DNA of 64,000 nt from Glycomyces fuscus (lineage in GTDB: Bacteria; Actinomycetota; Actinomycetes; Streptosporangiales; Streptosporangiaceae): NCBI GenBank assembly GCA_002529455.1, contig NYMS01000016.1:62001-126000 (forward strand), in the 5' to 3' direction. A model generated the notes under the pieces. It saw only the letters and a list, made by a program, of their open reading frames with translations. It was not told the DNA's origin and ran no database searches. Positions within the stretch are counted from its first letter, which is position 1. Each line of letters starts with the position of its first letter. Positions 44,780-55,059 of the stretch are shown one piece after another. Both the position numbers and the translations under genes were made by a program.

Positions 44780-44951
44780 CGTCGCCCCCTCCTTCGCACG
44801 GCACCGTCCGGTGACCGCACCCTGCCCCTTCCCCCGACGCCGCACACGGACGACAGCGGTCGGCAAAATACGGGGAAAGGCGGGGCCGCCCGTACGGGTG
44901 GTACCCGGGCGCGCGGGCGCCGGACGGCGCCGCGGCCGTGGACGACGCGGA

Positions 44952-44988
44952 AGGAGCGTCCGCCCCTCTGACGCGGGCGGACGCTCCT
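44952..44988 (-). terminator. Terminator after citrate synthase
   Basis: 14-bp perfect stem AGGAGCGTCCGCCC / GGGCGGACGCTCCT with a 9-nt loop, 23 bp past the gltA stop. Confidence 0.8.
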
Positions 44989-45011
44989 GTGTGCCTCGGA
45001 AGAGGGGTGTG

Positions 45012-46301
<1,290 letters not shown>

Positions 46302-47101
46302 GCCCGAGGTCAACCTTTCCAGGCGGGGGATACGTGAGGTGCGTCATACGCGGGGCGGTCCGCCGCCACGTTCCTGCTTCACTCGTTATTGTTCTGTTTT
46401 GTTAAACGACGGTTAAGCAAAAGCATATAAGTTTCACCGATTCACGAACAGGTGACATGCAACACATACCCACACGTGGACCGAATTACCGTCAGGTGAA
46501 GATTTACAAACTTTGCCGGTTGTCGATTACTTCGTGATCGCCCTGAGACGTCGCAGGCGGAACCGAGAGGTCTTCCCGGCGTCCCGCTGCCTCCTGTACC
46601 GGTCCCCTGGGCGGTCCGGCATCCGCCCGAACCCTCCCCCTCCGGCCTGTCCTTCACAGAAGTGGACAGAGCCGGACGAAGCTCGGTGCGGCCGGGTGTC
46701 CGGACACGCCCTAGCGGCCATCTCTCAGGGTACCTTCGCGCTGATCACGGGGCCTGACGCGGGGTGCCCGCCAACCGGTGATCTTGGCCTCTGCCTGACT
46801 CCCGGGAGTACCACGGACCCCACCCGCCCCAGCGAACCGGGCCCGCCATGACAACGGACTGTGCGCGCGCCACGGGAGTTCACACGCCGCGCGGACCCGC
46901 CGCTCCGCCGAACAGCCGAGGCCCGTCGGCGCGCGTTCCGCGGGGCGCCCCATTTCCGCGGGACCGGGTTCCGGTATCGACAGCGGGTCACCGGCATTCA
47001 CCCGGGGTAAACGACGCGGGCGCGCTTTGCCGGAAAGGGCGGCGGCCCGGACGGAAGGGACCGGTCCGGGCCGCGGCGCGGGGGAGTTACCGCCCGGGGC
47101 C
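46302..47101. other. Long intergenic region between prfC and gltA
   Basis: 800 bp without a convincing gene. 46380-46520 is strikingly AT-rich for this genome and holds the imperfect palindrome GTTAAACGACGGTTAAG (46410-46426), probably part of the gltA promoter. A perfect 12-bp palindrome GTGTCCGGACAC lies at 46696-46707. The prfC terminator is at the right end. Confidence 0.5.
47042..47074 (-). terminator. Terminator after prfC
   Basis: 11-bp perfect stem GCGGCCCGGAC / GTCCGGGCCGC, 11-nt loop, 27 bp beyond the prfC stop. Confidence 0.7.
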
Positions 47102-48727
47102 TCACTCGCCCTCGTCGACGCCTCCGGCCAGCAGCGGCTCCATGAACAGCGCGGGGTGGTCGCGCTCGATGACCCGCAGGCGCCACTTGTTGTGCACCAG
47201 CACCAGCAGCTCGCCGTCGCCCCGCCGCCGCAGCACCTCGGCGCCCGAGAGCGCGTGCAGGGCGGGCGCGGACTCGGCGTCGGTGCGCCTGGCCACGGAG
47301 TAGTCCAGCGGGGAGGTCTCGATCGGGGCCCGGAACTCGTGCTCCATGCGGTGCCTGACCACGTCGAACTGCAGCGGTCCCACCGCGGCGAGCACCGGCG
47401 CCTGCTCGCCGCGCACGTCCGAGGTCAGCACCTGCACCACGCCCTCGGCGTCCATCTGGGCGATACCGCGCTGGAACTGCTTGTACTTGCCCGCGTCCTT
47501 GGCCCGGGCCACCACGAAGTGCTCGGGGGCGAAGCTGGGGATCGGCGGGTAGACCACCTTGGGGCCCTCGTAGAGGGTGTCGCCCACCGCCAGCGCCTGG
47601 GCGTTGACCAGCGCGATCACGTCACCGGGGAACGCCGTCTCGATGGTGGTGCGGTCGGAGCCGAACACGGCCTGGGTGTACTTGGTCGCGAACGGGCGCC
47701 CCGTGGCCGCGTGGGTGAGCACCATGCCGCGGTCGAAGCGGCCCGAGCTGATGCGCACGAAGGCCATCCGGTCCCGGTGGTTCTTGTCCATGTTGGCCTG
47801 CATCTTGAACACCTGGCCCGAGAACGGCTCGGCCACGGCGCGCGGACGCCGGCGCTCGTCCTCCTTGGGCCCGGGGGCCGGGGCCAGGCCCACCACGGCC
47901 TCCAGCAGCTGGCCGACGCCGAAGTTGGGCAGCGCGGCGCCGAAGAGCACCGGGGAGGACTCCCCCGCCAGGAAGGACTCGGCGTCGAAGTCGGCGCCCA
48001 GCGCCTCCAGCAGCTCGATCTCCTCCTGGGCCTGGGTCCAGGCGTCGGCCTCCACCTCGGCGGCGCGCTCGGGCTCCAGGACCTCCTCGATGGCCTTCTG
48101 GGCGCCTCCCGGCGTGCGCGACATCTTGGTGTAGACGCCCTCACGGCGGTCGACGAGACCGCGGAAGTCCCCGGCGATGCCCACCGGCCAGTTCAGCGGG
48201 GTGGGGCGCAGCCCGATGCGCTGCTCGATCTCGTCCAGCAGCTCCAGGGGCTCGCGGCCGGGGCGGTCCCACTTGTTGACGAAGGTGATGACCGGCATCC
48301 TGCGGGCCCGGCACACGTCGAAGAGCTTGAGGGTCTGCGGCTCCAGGCCCTTGGCCGAGTCCAGCAGCATGATCGCGCAGTCCACCGCGGACAGCACCCG
48401 GTAGGTGTCCTCGGAGAAGTCGGCGTGACCGGGGGTGTCCACCAGGTTGAGCACCCGGCCGTCGTAGTCGATGCGCAGCGCGGCGGAGGTGATGGAGATA
48501 CCGCGGTCCTGCTCCATCTCCATCCAGTCCGAGGTCACACCCTTGCGGTCGCCCTTGCCGTGCACGGCGCCGGCCGAGGAGATCGCGGCCGCGTGCAGCG
48601 CCAGGGCCTCGGTCAGGGTGGACTTACCGGCGTCGGGGTGGGAGATGACCGCGAACGTCCGCCGCCGGGACGCCTCACGTGCGACCTCTGACTCCTGCTT
48701 GGTGGCGCCCGCCGTGTCCACGCTCAT
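47102..48727 (-). CDS. prfC: Peptide chain release factor 3
   Basis: 541-residue GTPase that recycles RF1/RF2 from the ribosome. G-domain motifs: SHPDAGKST (G1), the switch residues in ISITSAAL, NLVDTPGHADFSEDT (G3) and TFVNKWDRPGRE (G4). VRRHRMEHEF-type C-terminal segment VVRHRMEHEFRAP is typical of RF3. ATG 48727 fits the family, with an N-terminal extension of about 20 residues. It stands alone with its own terminator. Confidence 0.95.
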   Translation of the reverse strand: MSVDTAGATKQESEVAREASRRRTFAVISHPDAGKSTLTEALALHAAAISSAGAVHGKGDRKGVTSDWMEMEQDRGISITSAALRIDYDGRVLNLVDTPGHADFSEDTYRVLSAVDCAIMLLDSAKGLEPQTLKLFDVCRARRMPVITFVNKWDRPGREPLELLDEIEQRIGLRPTPLNWPVGIAGDFRGLVDRREGVYTKMSRTPGGAQKAIEEVLEPERAAEVEADAWTQAQEEIELLEALGADFDAESFLAGESSPVLFGAALPNFGVGQLLEAVVGLAPAPGPKEDERRRPRAVAEPFSGQVFKMQANMDKNHRDRMAFVRISSGRFDRGMVLTHAATGRPFATKYTQAVFGSDRTTIETAFPGDVIALVNAQALAVGDTLYEGPKVVYPPIPSFAPEHFVVARAKDAGKYKQFQRGIAQMDAEGVVQVLTSDVRGEQAPVLAAVGPLQFDVVRHRMEHEFRAPIETSPLDYSVARRTDAESAPALHALSGAEVLRRRGDGELLVLVHNKWRLRVIERDHPALFMEPLLAGGVDEGE

Positions 48728-48857
48728 TTCCGCTGTCCGATCCGCCTCGTGGTGACTACCCGTTTCCCGGCCCACCAGCCTACGCTCGTCGGAGCGCCGC
48801 CCCGACCGCGCGGGCCCGGGTCGGGGACCGCGCGCCGGTCCGGGCCGGCGCGCGGGC

Positions 48858-49616
48858 TCAGGGCCCCCCGGACTCCGCGGGACCCCCCGGATCCCCCGGC
48901 CTTCCGGACTCCTCGGACTCGCGGACGGCCTCGCCGATACGGCGGAACAGCTCCTCGCGGCCGGTGTCCCCGGGGTAGACCGCCACGAGCACCCGGTCGC
49001 GCCGCGGCTCCGGCGCGGCGTGCAGCATCGGCTCGGCGGCCCGGCGGACGAAGTCCACGGCCTCGTCGAAGCGGGCCCACACCTCGCGGGGGTCCTGCTC
49101 CGGGTTGCGCAGCCACCCCCGCAGGACGTGGTTGTGCGCCGCGATGAGCGACGCGGCGACCACCCCGGCGGCCAGCGAGCGGTCCCCTCCTCCCCCGCGC
49201 CGCGCCAGGTAGCGGCTGAAGGCGGCCTGGTAGCGGGCGGTCATCGCCACCTCGCGGTCGCGCAGACGGTCGTGGGCGCGGACCAGGCGGTAGCGGGGCA
49301 CGGTGATCTCCGGGTCGCCCAGGTACCCCTGGAGCACCAGCCGGGCGGCGGAGAGGACCGACGTCAGCGGGTCGTCCGGCGAGGCCTCCAGGAACCCCGC
49401 GACCGTGGAGAACAGCTCGTCGTGCTCGGCGAAGAGGATGTCCTCCTTCGATCCGAAGCGGCGGAACAGGCTGCGGCGGCTCACGCCCGTGGCCGCCGCG
49501 ATCTGGTCCATGGTCGTGGCCTCGAACCCGCCCTCGGTGAACAGCCGCACCGCGGCCAGCACCACCTCGCGGGTGTCCGCGCGCGTCTGGCCGCCCCGGC
49601 CTCCCGGGTGTTCCAT
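48858..49616 (-). CDS. TetR-family transcriptional regulator
   Basis: 252 residues. N-terminal HTH: TREVVLAAVRLFTEGGFEAT then MDQIAAATGVSRRSLFRRFG, the TetR signature. The ligand domain is helical, with a DPREVWARFDEAVDFVRR segment and an unusual Pro/Gly/Glu-rich tail of about 25 residues. ATG 49616 is preferred (GGGGG at 9 nt); ATG 49664 is in frame with a GGAGGG farther off. Divergent from the acyl-CoA dehydrogenase gene, with a TGGCA-n5-TGCCA site between, so it probably controls that gene, perhaps with an acyl-CoA ligand. Confidence 0.85.
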   Translation of the reverse strand: MEHPGGRGGQTRADTREVVLAAVRLFTEGGFEATTMDQIAAATGVSRRSLFRRFGSKEDILFAEHDELFSTVAGFLEASPDDPLTSVLSAARLVLQGYLGDPEITVPRYRLVRAHDRLRDREVAMTARYQAAFSRYLARRGGGGDRSLAAGVVAASLIAAHNHVLRGWLRNPEQDPREVWARFDEAVDFVRRAAEPMLHAAPEPRRDRVLVAVYPGDTGREELFRRIGEAVRESEESGRPGDPGGPAESGGP

Positions 49617-49690
49617 GGGCCGCGCCCCCTTCGTCCGGTGTTCGGAAGGGCTGTCCGCCCCCATCTGTGTACTTCATCCCTCCCACCCCC

Positions 49691-49710
49691 TATTCTGGCA
49701 CTGAATGCCA
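49691..49710 (+). promoter_or_regulatory. Candidate TetR operator over a -10 hexamer
   Basis: TATTCT (49691-49696) is a possible -10 for the acyl-CoA dehydrogenase gene. It runs into TGGCA-CTGAA-TGCCA (49696-49710), perfect 5-bp arms. A second repeat, GGCAC-GC-GGTGCC, follows at 49717-49729. Confidence 0.5.
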
Positions 49711-49763
49711 CACAGAGGCACGCGGTGCCATCGGCCGGGACCACCGCCCGGGGAGGAAAGCAG

Positions 49764-50918
49764 ATGAGCGACTTCGACCTGTTCAAGACCACCGAGGAGC
49801 ACGAGGAGCTGCGCGAGGCCGTGCGCTCCGTCGCCGAGGACAAGATCGCCCCGCACGCCGCGGAGGTCGACGAGAGGAGCGCCTTCCCGCAGGACGCCCT
49901 CGACGCCCTGGTCGCCACGGACTTCCACGCCCCGCACATCGCCGAGGAGTACGACGGCGTGGGCGCCGACGCCCTGGCCACCTGCATCGTCATCGAGGAG
50001 GTCGCCCGCGTGTGCGCCTCCTCCTCCCTGATCCCGGCCGTCAACAAGCTCGGCACCATGCCGGTGATCCTGGGCGCCTCCGAGGAGGTCAAGCGGCGCT
50101 ACCTGCCCGAGGTCGCCAGCGGCGAGGCGATGTTCTCCTACGGCCTGTCCGAGCGCGAGGCCGGTTCCGACACCGCCAGCATGCGCACCCAGGCGGTCCC
50201 GGACGGCGACGGCTGGGTCCTCAACGGACAGAAGTCCTGGATCACCAACGCCGGGGTCAGCAAGTACTACACGGTGCTGGCGGTGACCGACCCCGAGGGC
50301 GCGCGCGGCCGCAACATCTCCGCCTTCGTGCTGCACGCCGACGACGAGGGCTTCACCCTGGGCGAGCCCGAGCGCAAGCTCGGCATCAAGGGCTCCCCCA
50401 CCCGCGAGCTGTTCTTCGACAACGTGCGCGTCCCCGGCGACCGCATCGTCGGCGCCCCGGGCGAGGGCCTCAAGATCGCGCTGCGCACCCTGGACCACAC
50501 GCGCGTCACCATCGGCGCGCAGGCCGTCGGCATCGCGCAGGGCGCGCTGGACCAGGCGGTGGCCTACGTCAAGGAGCGCAAGCAGTTCGGCAAGCACGTC
50601 GCCGACTTCCAGGGCGTGCAGTTCATGCTCGCCGACATGGCGATGAAGCTGGAGACCGCGCGGCAGATGGTCTACGTGGCCGCCGCCAAGTCCGAGCGCG
50701 GCGACGACGACCTGCCCTTCTACGGCGCCGCCGCCAAGTGCTTCGCCTCCGACGCCGCCATGGAGATCACCACCGACGCCGTGCAGCTGCTGGGCGGCGC
50801 GGGCTACGTGAAGGACTTCCCGCTGGAGCGCATGATGCGCGACGCCAAGATCACGCAGATCTACGAGGGTACGAACCAGATCCAGCGCATGGTGATGGCC
50901 CGCCAGCTGCTCAAGTAG
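49764..50918 (+). CDS. Acyl-CoA dehydrogenase
   Basis: 384-residue FAD flavoenzyme that introduces the alpha-beta double bond in acyl-CoA. Signature segments are MFSYGLSEREAGSDTASM, GWVLNGQKSWITNAG, ERKLGIKGSPTRELFFDNV and the C-terminal LLGGAGYVKDFPLERMMRD with the catalytic-Glu loop IYEGTNQIQRMVMARQLL. Full length, cytoplasmic. GGGGAGG precedes ATG 49764 at 8 nt. Short-chain or branched-chain substrate is likely from the pattern, but chain length cannot be fixed. Probably controlled by the divergent TetR gene. Confidence 0.93.
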   Translation: MSDFDLFKTTEEHEELREAVRSVAEDKIAPHAAEVDERSAFPQDALDALVATDFHAPHIAEEYDGVGADALATCIVIEEVARVCASSSLIPAVNKLGTMPVILGASEEVKRRYLPEVASGEAMFSYGLSEREAGSDTASMRTQAVPDGDGWVLNGQKSWITNAGVSKYYTVLAVTDPEGARGRNISAFVLHADDEGFTLGEPERKLGIKGSPTRELFFDNVRVPGDRIVGAPGEGLKIALRTLDHTRVTIGAQAVGIAQGALDQAVAYVKERKQFGKHVADFQGVQFMLADMAMKLETARQMVYVAAAKSERGDDDLPFYGAAAKCFASDAAMEITTDAVQLLGGAGYVKDFPLERMMRDAKITQIYEGTNQIQRMVMARQLLK

Positions 50919-50985
50919 GCCCGTTCCGGGCGCGGGGCCCGCCGCCGCCTCGGGGGGCCGGGGGCCGCGCGGAGGGGGCCCGCGG

Positions 50986-51008
50986 CCTCCCGTCCCCGGG
51001 GCGGGAGG
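50986..51008. terminator. Bidirectional terminator between convergent genes
   Basis: CCTCCCG / CGGGAGG (50986-50992, 51002-51008) with inner CCCC/GGGG pairing. It abuts the NmrA-like gene stop at 51009 and follows the acyl-CoA dehydrogenase gene. Confidence 0.65.
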
Positions 51009-51821
51009 TCAGAGCGTGGCCTCGCGGACGAAGCGGCCCAGCGGGATGGGGTCGCGGTTCAGCGCCGCGCGCACGTCCTCGGTCACCTCGGCGGCCCGGC
51101 CCCGGACCGCGGCGGCGAAGCGCTCGTTGAGGGTGTCGATGTAGCGGTCGTTCCACCCCCGGTCCGCGGCGCGGAAGTAGAAGCCCGCCTCGTCGACGGC
51201 CTTGAACCGCCACACCGGGCTCTCGGTGCCCCGGGTCTGCCTGACCACCTCGCGGAAGGTGTGCGGCCGCGGGCCCGTGAGCGTGTACTCCCTGCCGCCG
51301 TGGTCGTCCAGCAGGGCCGCGACGGCGGTGTCGGCGACGTCGCGGGCGTCCACGAAGCTGACCTCGGTCCTCTTCTTGACCGGCAGTTCGAGGCGTCCGT
51401 TGCGCGAGCGCGCCAGATTGGCGAACATCCCCTCGGTGAAGTCCTGGAAGAGCCAGTTGGACCGCAGCACGGTCCACCGGCCGAACAGCTCCTTGGCCCG
51501 CAGCTCGGCGGAGCGCTGGTCGGAGTCCGACGGCGCGTACTCGCTGCCCATGGCCGTCAGGACCACGGCGTTGACGGCCCCGGCCGCGGCGGCCCTCTCC
51601 AGGAACCCGGCGACCCGGTTGCCCAGGGCGCTCCCGACCGGTGTCACCACGAAGACGTTCTTCACGCCGTCGAGGACCTCGTCCCAGTTGGAGGTGTCGG
51701 TCCAGTCCAGACGCGTCTTCGAGGTGCGGGACGCGCCTGTCGCGGGCAGGCCGCGGCTCCTCAGCTGGGTGAGGACGCGGCGGCCCACCATTCCGGTGGC
51801 TCCGGTGACCAGAGTGCTCAT
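51009..51821 (-). CDS. NmrA-like NAD(P)-binding SDR protein
   Basis: 270 residues, Rossmann fold. TLVTGATGMVGRRVLTQL is the dinucleotide loop (TGxxGxxG), followed by LDWTDTSNWDEVLDGVKNVF and VVLTAMGSEYAP. It belongs to the atypical short-chain dehydrogenase/NmrA group, some of which are redox sensors without catalytic Tyr-Lys. The YxxxK pair is not evident. ATG 51821 has no ribosome site but TACCTT ends 7 nt upstream, suggesting a leaderless mRNA. Substrate unknown. Confidence 0.82.
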   Translation of the reverse strand: MSTLVTGATGMVGRRVLTQLRSRGLPATGASRTSKTRLDWTDTSNWDEVLDGVKNVFVVTPVGSALGNRVAGFLERAAAAGAVNAVVLTAMGSEYAPSDSDQRSAELRAKELFGRWTVLRSNWLFQDFTEGMFANLARSRNGRLELPVKKRTEVSFVDARDVADTAVAALLDDHGGREYTLTGPRPHTFREVVRQTRGTESPVWRFKAVDEAGFYFRAADRGWNDRYIDTLNERFAAAVRGRAAEVTEDVRAALNRDPIPLGRFVREATL

Positions 51822-51992
51822 CGTTTACAAGGTACCGACGCCCGGACCGGACACGAACCGTCCCCGCCGCGACGACCGCCCCCGCCGCGACGGCCGAGGG
51901 GGCGGCGTCCGCCGTGACGGCGGCCCCGGCCACGGTCCCAGACCCGGCGGGCCCGCCCCGCGGGCCCGGAGCCGAACGTAGACTTCACCGCG

Positions 51993-53153
51993 ATGAACGC
52001 TATGGCCGGGCGGTGCGGCGCGCGCGACTGGATCGTGGACTCCTCCATCTTCCTGATCGCCCTCCTCTCCGTGCTGGTGAACGCCGCCGAGTTCCCCGAC
52101 CTCCCCTCCCGGGAGCCGGTCCTGCCCGCGTGGCTCCAGGCCACCGACGCGGCCCTCACCCTGCTGGCCTGCCTGGCGCTGTGGTGGCGGCGGCGCTGGC
52201 CGGTCCAGATCGCCGTCGCGCTCGTCCTGTACTCCGCCGTCTCCGGACTGGCCTCGGGCGCGATGCTCATCGCCCTGTTCTCCCTGGCCGTGCACCGGCC
52301 GCCCCGCACCAGCCTCGCGGTGTACGGACTGAGCGTGGGCGCCTCGCTCGTGCACGCCGTGCTCTGGCCCGACCCGCACGCCCCGTTCCTGGTGATCTTC
52401 CTGCTGGGGGCGGCCCTCCAGGGCGCCGTGACCGGCTGGGGGCTCACCGTCCAGCACCGGCGCGAGCTGGTGGAGTCGCTGCGCGACCGGGCCGTGCACG
52501 CCGAGACGGAGGCGCAGCTGCGCGCCGAGCACGCCCAGCACCAGGTCCGCGAGGCCATGGCCCGCGAGATCCACGACGTGCTCGGGCACCGGCTGTCACT
52601 GCTGAGCGTGCACGCGGGCGCCCTGGAGTACCGGCCGGACGCCCCGGCCGAGGAGGTGGCCCGGTCGGCGAAGGTGATCCGCGAGAGCGCGCACCAGGCC
52701 CTCCAGGACCTGCGTGAGGTGATCGGTGTGCTGCGCGCGCCCGTCGGGGAGCTGCCGCAGCCGACCATGGCCGACCTGCGGCAGCTGGTGGAGGAGGCCG
52801 ACGAGGCCGGGACCCGGGTGGAGTTCGCGCAGGAGTACGACGGGACGGTCCCGGAGCGCACCGGGCGCACCGCCTACCGGATCGTCCAGGAGGGGCTGAC
52901 GAACGTGCGTAAGCACGCCCCCGGCGCCACCACGCGCGTGCTGGTCCGGGGAGCCCCGGGCGACGGCCTCGTGGTGGAGGTGGGCAACGGCCCCTCCCCC
53001 GGCGCCCCTCCCCCGGCGGCGGGCGGGGACGGCGACGGCCAGGGCCTCGTCGGGCTCGCCGAACGGGTGTCCCTGGCCTCGGGGCGTCTGGAGCACGGCC
53101 CGGACGGCCGGGGTGGCTGGCGGTTGTCGGCCTGGCTACCGTGGCCGACATGA
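51993..53153 (+). CDS. NarL-type sensor histidine kinase
   Basis: 386-residue membrane kinase. Four to five N-terminal helices (SIFLIALLSVLVNAAEF, ALTLLACLALWW, IAVALVLYSAVSGLASGAML, FLVIFLLGAALQGAV) form the sensor with almost no loop. HisKA_3 contains AMAREIHDVLGHRLSLL (phospho-His). The ATPase part has AYRIVQEGLTNVRKHA and GQGLVGLAERV. No Shine-Dalgarno precedes ATG 51993; TAGACT ends 8 nt upstream. Its stop overlaps the response regulator start. The signal is unknown; the lack of an extracellular domain suggests a membrane-derived stimulus. Confidence 0.92.
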   Translation: MNAMAGRCGARDWIVDSSIFLIALLSVLVNAAEFPDLPSREPVLPAWLQATDAALTLLACLALWWRRRWPVQIAVALVLYSAVSGLASGAMLIALFSLAVHRPPRTSLAVYGLSVGASLVHAVLWPDPHAPFLVIFLLGAALQGAVTGWGLTVQHRRELVESLRDRAVHAETEAQLRAEHAQHQVREAMAREIHDVLGHRLSLLSVHAGALEYRPDAPAEEVARSAKVIRESAHQALQDLREVIGVLRAPVGELPQPTMADLRQLVEEADEAGTRVEFAQEYDGTVPERTGRTAYRIVQEGLTNVRKHAPGATTRVLVRGAPGDGLVVEVGNGPSPGAPPPAAGGDGDGQGLVGLAERVSLASGRLEHGPDGRGGWRLSAWLPWPT

Positions 53154-53830
53154 GCGAGACGGAGCGGGAGATCGGGGTCGTGATCGTCGATGACGACGCG
53201 CTGGTCCGGGTCGGCCTGGTGATGATGATGGGCGGTGCGCCCGACATCCGGGTGCTGGCCGAGGCCGAGGACGGGAGCGCGGTGGTCGACCTGGTGGCGC
53301 GCCACTCCCCCGACGTGGTCCTGATGGACATCCGGATGCCGGCGGTGGACGGGCTGACCGCCACCGAGCGGCTGCGGGCCCTGGAGGACCCGCCGGAGGT
53401 GCTGGTGCTGACCACCTTCGACGCCGACGAGCACGTGCTGCGCGCGCTGCGGGCGGGCGCGGCCGGGTTCCTGCTCAAGGACACCCCTCCGGCGGAGATC
53501 GTGGAGTCGGTGCGCCAGGTGTCCCGGGGCATGTCGGTGCTGTCCCCGAGGGTGACGCGGCGGCTGGTCGAACGGGTGGGCTCCGAGGACCGGGGCGAGC
53601 GGGCCCTGCGTGCGCGCGAGCGGCTCTCGGCGCTCAACGGCCGGGAGGTGGAGGTGGCCGTGGCGGTCGGCGAGGGCCGGTCCAACGCCGACATCGCCTC
53701 GGCCCTGTTCCTGAGCGTGCCGACGGTCAAGACGCACGTGTCGAGCATCCTCACCAAGCTCGGGCTCAACAACCGTGTGCAGGTGGCGCTGCTGGTGCAC
53801 GACGCCCAGCTCCTGGACGGGGGGCCCTGA
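53150..53830 (+). CDS. NarL/LuxR-family response regulator
   Basis: 226 residues. Receiver domain: acidic pair in VIVDDDALVRVG, phosphoacceptor D in VVLMDIRMPAVDG, LLKDTPP with the conserved Lys. LuxR HTH at the C-terminus: LNGREVEVAVAVGEGRSN, ADIASALFLSVPTVKTHVSS and LGLNNRVQVALL. ATG 53150 overlaps the kinase stop (ATGA), so the two are coupled and certainly cognate. GTG 53141 is an alternative start. Confidence 0.93.
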   Translation: MSETEREIGVVIVDDDALVRVGLVMMMGGAPDIRVLAEAEDGSAVVDLVARHSPDVVLMDIRMPAVDGLTATERLRALEDPPEVLVLTTFDADEHVLRALRAGAAGFLLKDTPPAEIVESVRQVSRGMSVLSPRVTRRLVERVGSEDRGERALRARERLSALNGREVEVAVAVGEGRSNADIASALFLSVPTVKTHVSSILTKLGLNNRVQVALLVHDAQLLDGGP

Positions 53831-53866
53831 CCCCGCCTCCCGTCCCCTCCGCGGCCGCCCCGGGCC

Positions 53867-54859
53867 ATGCCGGAGCCCGTCCTGGGTAGCCGGGGGGTGA
53901 CGGACACCGACACGGGAGGGGGCAGCGGCCGAGTGAACGACTGCGACGACTACGGAGAGGTGCTCGACGCCGTCATGGAGAGGGTGCGCTCGCACATCGG
54001 CGAGGGCCGGGTCGCCGACTACATCCCCGAGCTGGCCTGCGTGGACCCGAACGAGTTCGGGTTCGCCGTGGCCACGGTGGACGGCGACCTGTACAGCGTC
54101 GGCGACCACGCCGGAACACGCTTCTCGATGCAGAGCATCACCAAGGTGTTCACCCTGGCCCTGGTGATGAGCACGTCCGGGGACAGCGTGTGGAAGCGGG
54201 TCCACCGGGAGCCGTCGGGCACGTCCTTCAACTCCCTGTACCAGCTGGAGTTCGAGGGCGGCGTCCCCCGCAACCCGATGATCAACCCGGGCGCGCTCAT
54301 CGTCACCGACCAGCTGCTGACCGACACCGGGGACGCCGTCGGCGCCCTGCGGGAGCTGCTGTGCGCGGAGACGGGCGACCCCGAGCTGCACACGGACGAC
54401 CTGGTGGCGCGCTCGGAGGACGAGCACGGGGACCGCAACCGGGCGCTGGCCCACCTCATGACGAGCTTCGGCAGCATGCACAACCCGGTTCCGGAGGTGC
54501 TGGACCACTACTTCCGGCAGTGCGCGATCACCCTCAGCTGCGAGGAGCTGGCCCGGGCGGGACTGCTGCTGGCGCGCCACGGCAGGCGCGCGGACGGCTC
54601 CCAGCTGCTCAGCCGCTCCGAGGCGCGCCGCATCATGGCGGTGATGCTCACCTGCGGCACCTACGACGCCGCGGGCGAGTTCGCCTACCGCGTCGGCCTG
54701 CCCTGCAAGAGCGGGGTGGGCGGCGGCATCCTCGCGATCGTGCCGGGGCGCTGCGCCGTGGCGGCGTGGGGCCCGGGCCTGGACTCCAAGGGCAACTCGG
54801 TGACGGCGGCGCTGGCCCTGGAGGCCTTCACCGACATCACCAACTGCTCGGTGTTCTAG
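53867..54859 (+). CDS. glsA: Glutaminase (serine-dependent, GlsA type)
   Basis: Hydrolyses glutamine to glutamate and ammonia. Beta-lactamase-like fold; the catalytic Ser-x-x-Lys is FSMQSITKVFTLAL. NPMINPGALIVTD and LPCKSGVGGGILAIVPG complete the active site. 330 residues if ATG 53867 is used, but GTG 53897 and GTG 53933 are plausible and would remove a Gly-rich leader; GGAGGGGG before 53933 favours the last. 36 bp after the two-component regulator, so cotranscription is possible. In the same genome as GlnR and the GlnH-PknG group, so glutamine supply may be linked, by inference. Confidence 0.92.
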   Translation: MPEPVLGSRGVTDTDTGGGSGRVNDCDDYGEVLDAVMERVRSHIGEGRVADYIPELACVDPNEFGFAVATVDGDLYSVGDHAGTRFSMQSITKVFTLALVMSTSGDSVWKRVHREPSGTSFNSLYQLEFEGGVPRNPMINPGALIVTDQLLTDTGDAVGALRELLCAETGDPELHTDDLVARSEDEHGDRNRALAHLMTSFGSMHNPVPEVLDHYFRQCAITLSCEELARAGLLLARHGRRADGSQLLSRSEARRIMAVMLTCGTYDAAGEFAYRVGLPCKSGVGGGILAIVPGRCAVAAWGPGLDSKGNSVTAALALEAFTDITNCSVF

Positions 54860-55059
54860 GTCGTGTTCCTTGGATCATTTCGGGCTCGCGACCACCGGAC
54901 GGCCTCTCGCCGCGCCGGTTTCGCTTGAAAAGCCGACCGGGCTGACCCGCGCGAACCGTCGTGCGGGAGATGGCCCGGACGGCCGCTCGCTGATCCGAAA
55001 GCCTCCGCGGAACACTCCCCAGTGCCCGCCGCGCACGCCCCGGCGCGGGCCCTGACCGC
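54860..55059. other. Intergenic region between convergent glsA and kinase genes
   Basis: 200 bp, no gene. It contains two related segments (CGGACGGCC at 54898-54906 and GGACGGCCG at 54977-54985) and a GGATCATTTCGG / TCCGAAA partial complement near the ends. It may be a degenerate intergenic repeat, but only one copy is in the window. Confidence 0.3.

Noticed and set aside
46513..46851. 112-codon ORF in the prfC-gltA gap
   Set aside because: No ribosome site, biased composition, and it crosses the AT-rich to GC-rich boundary without any domain signal.
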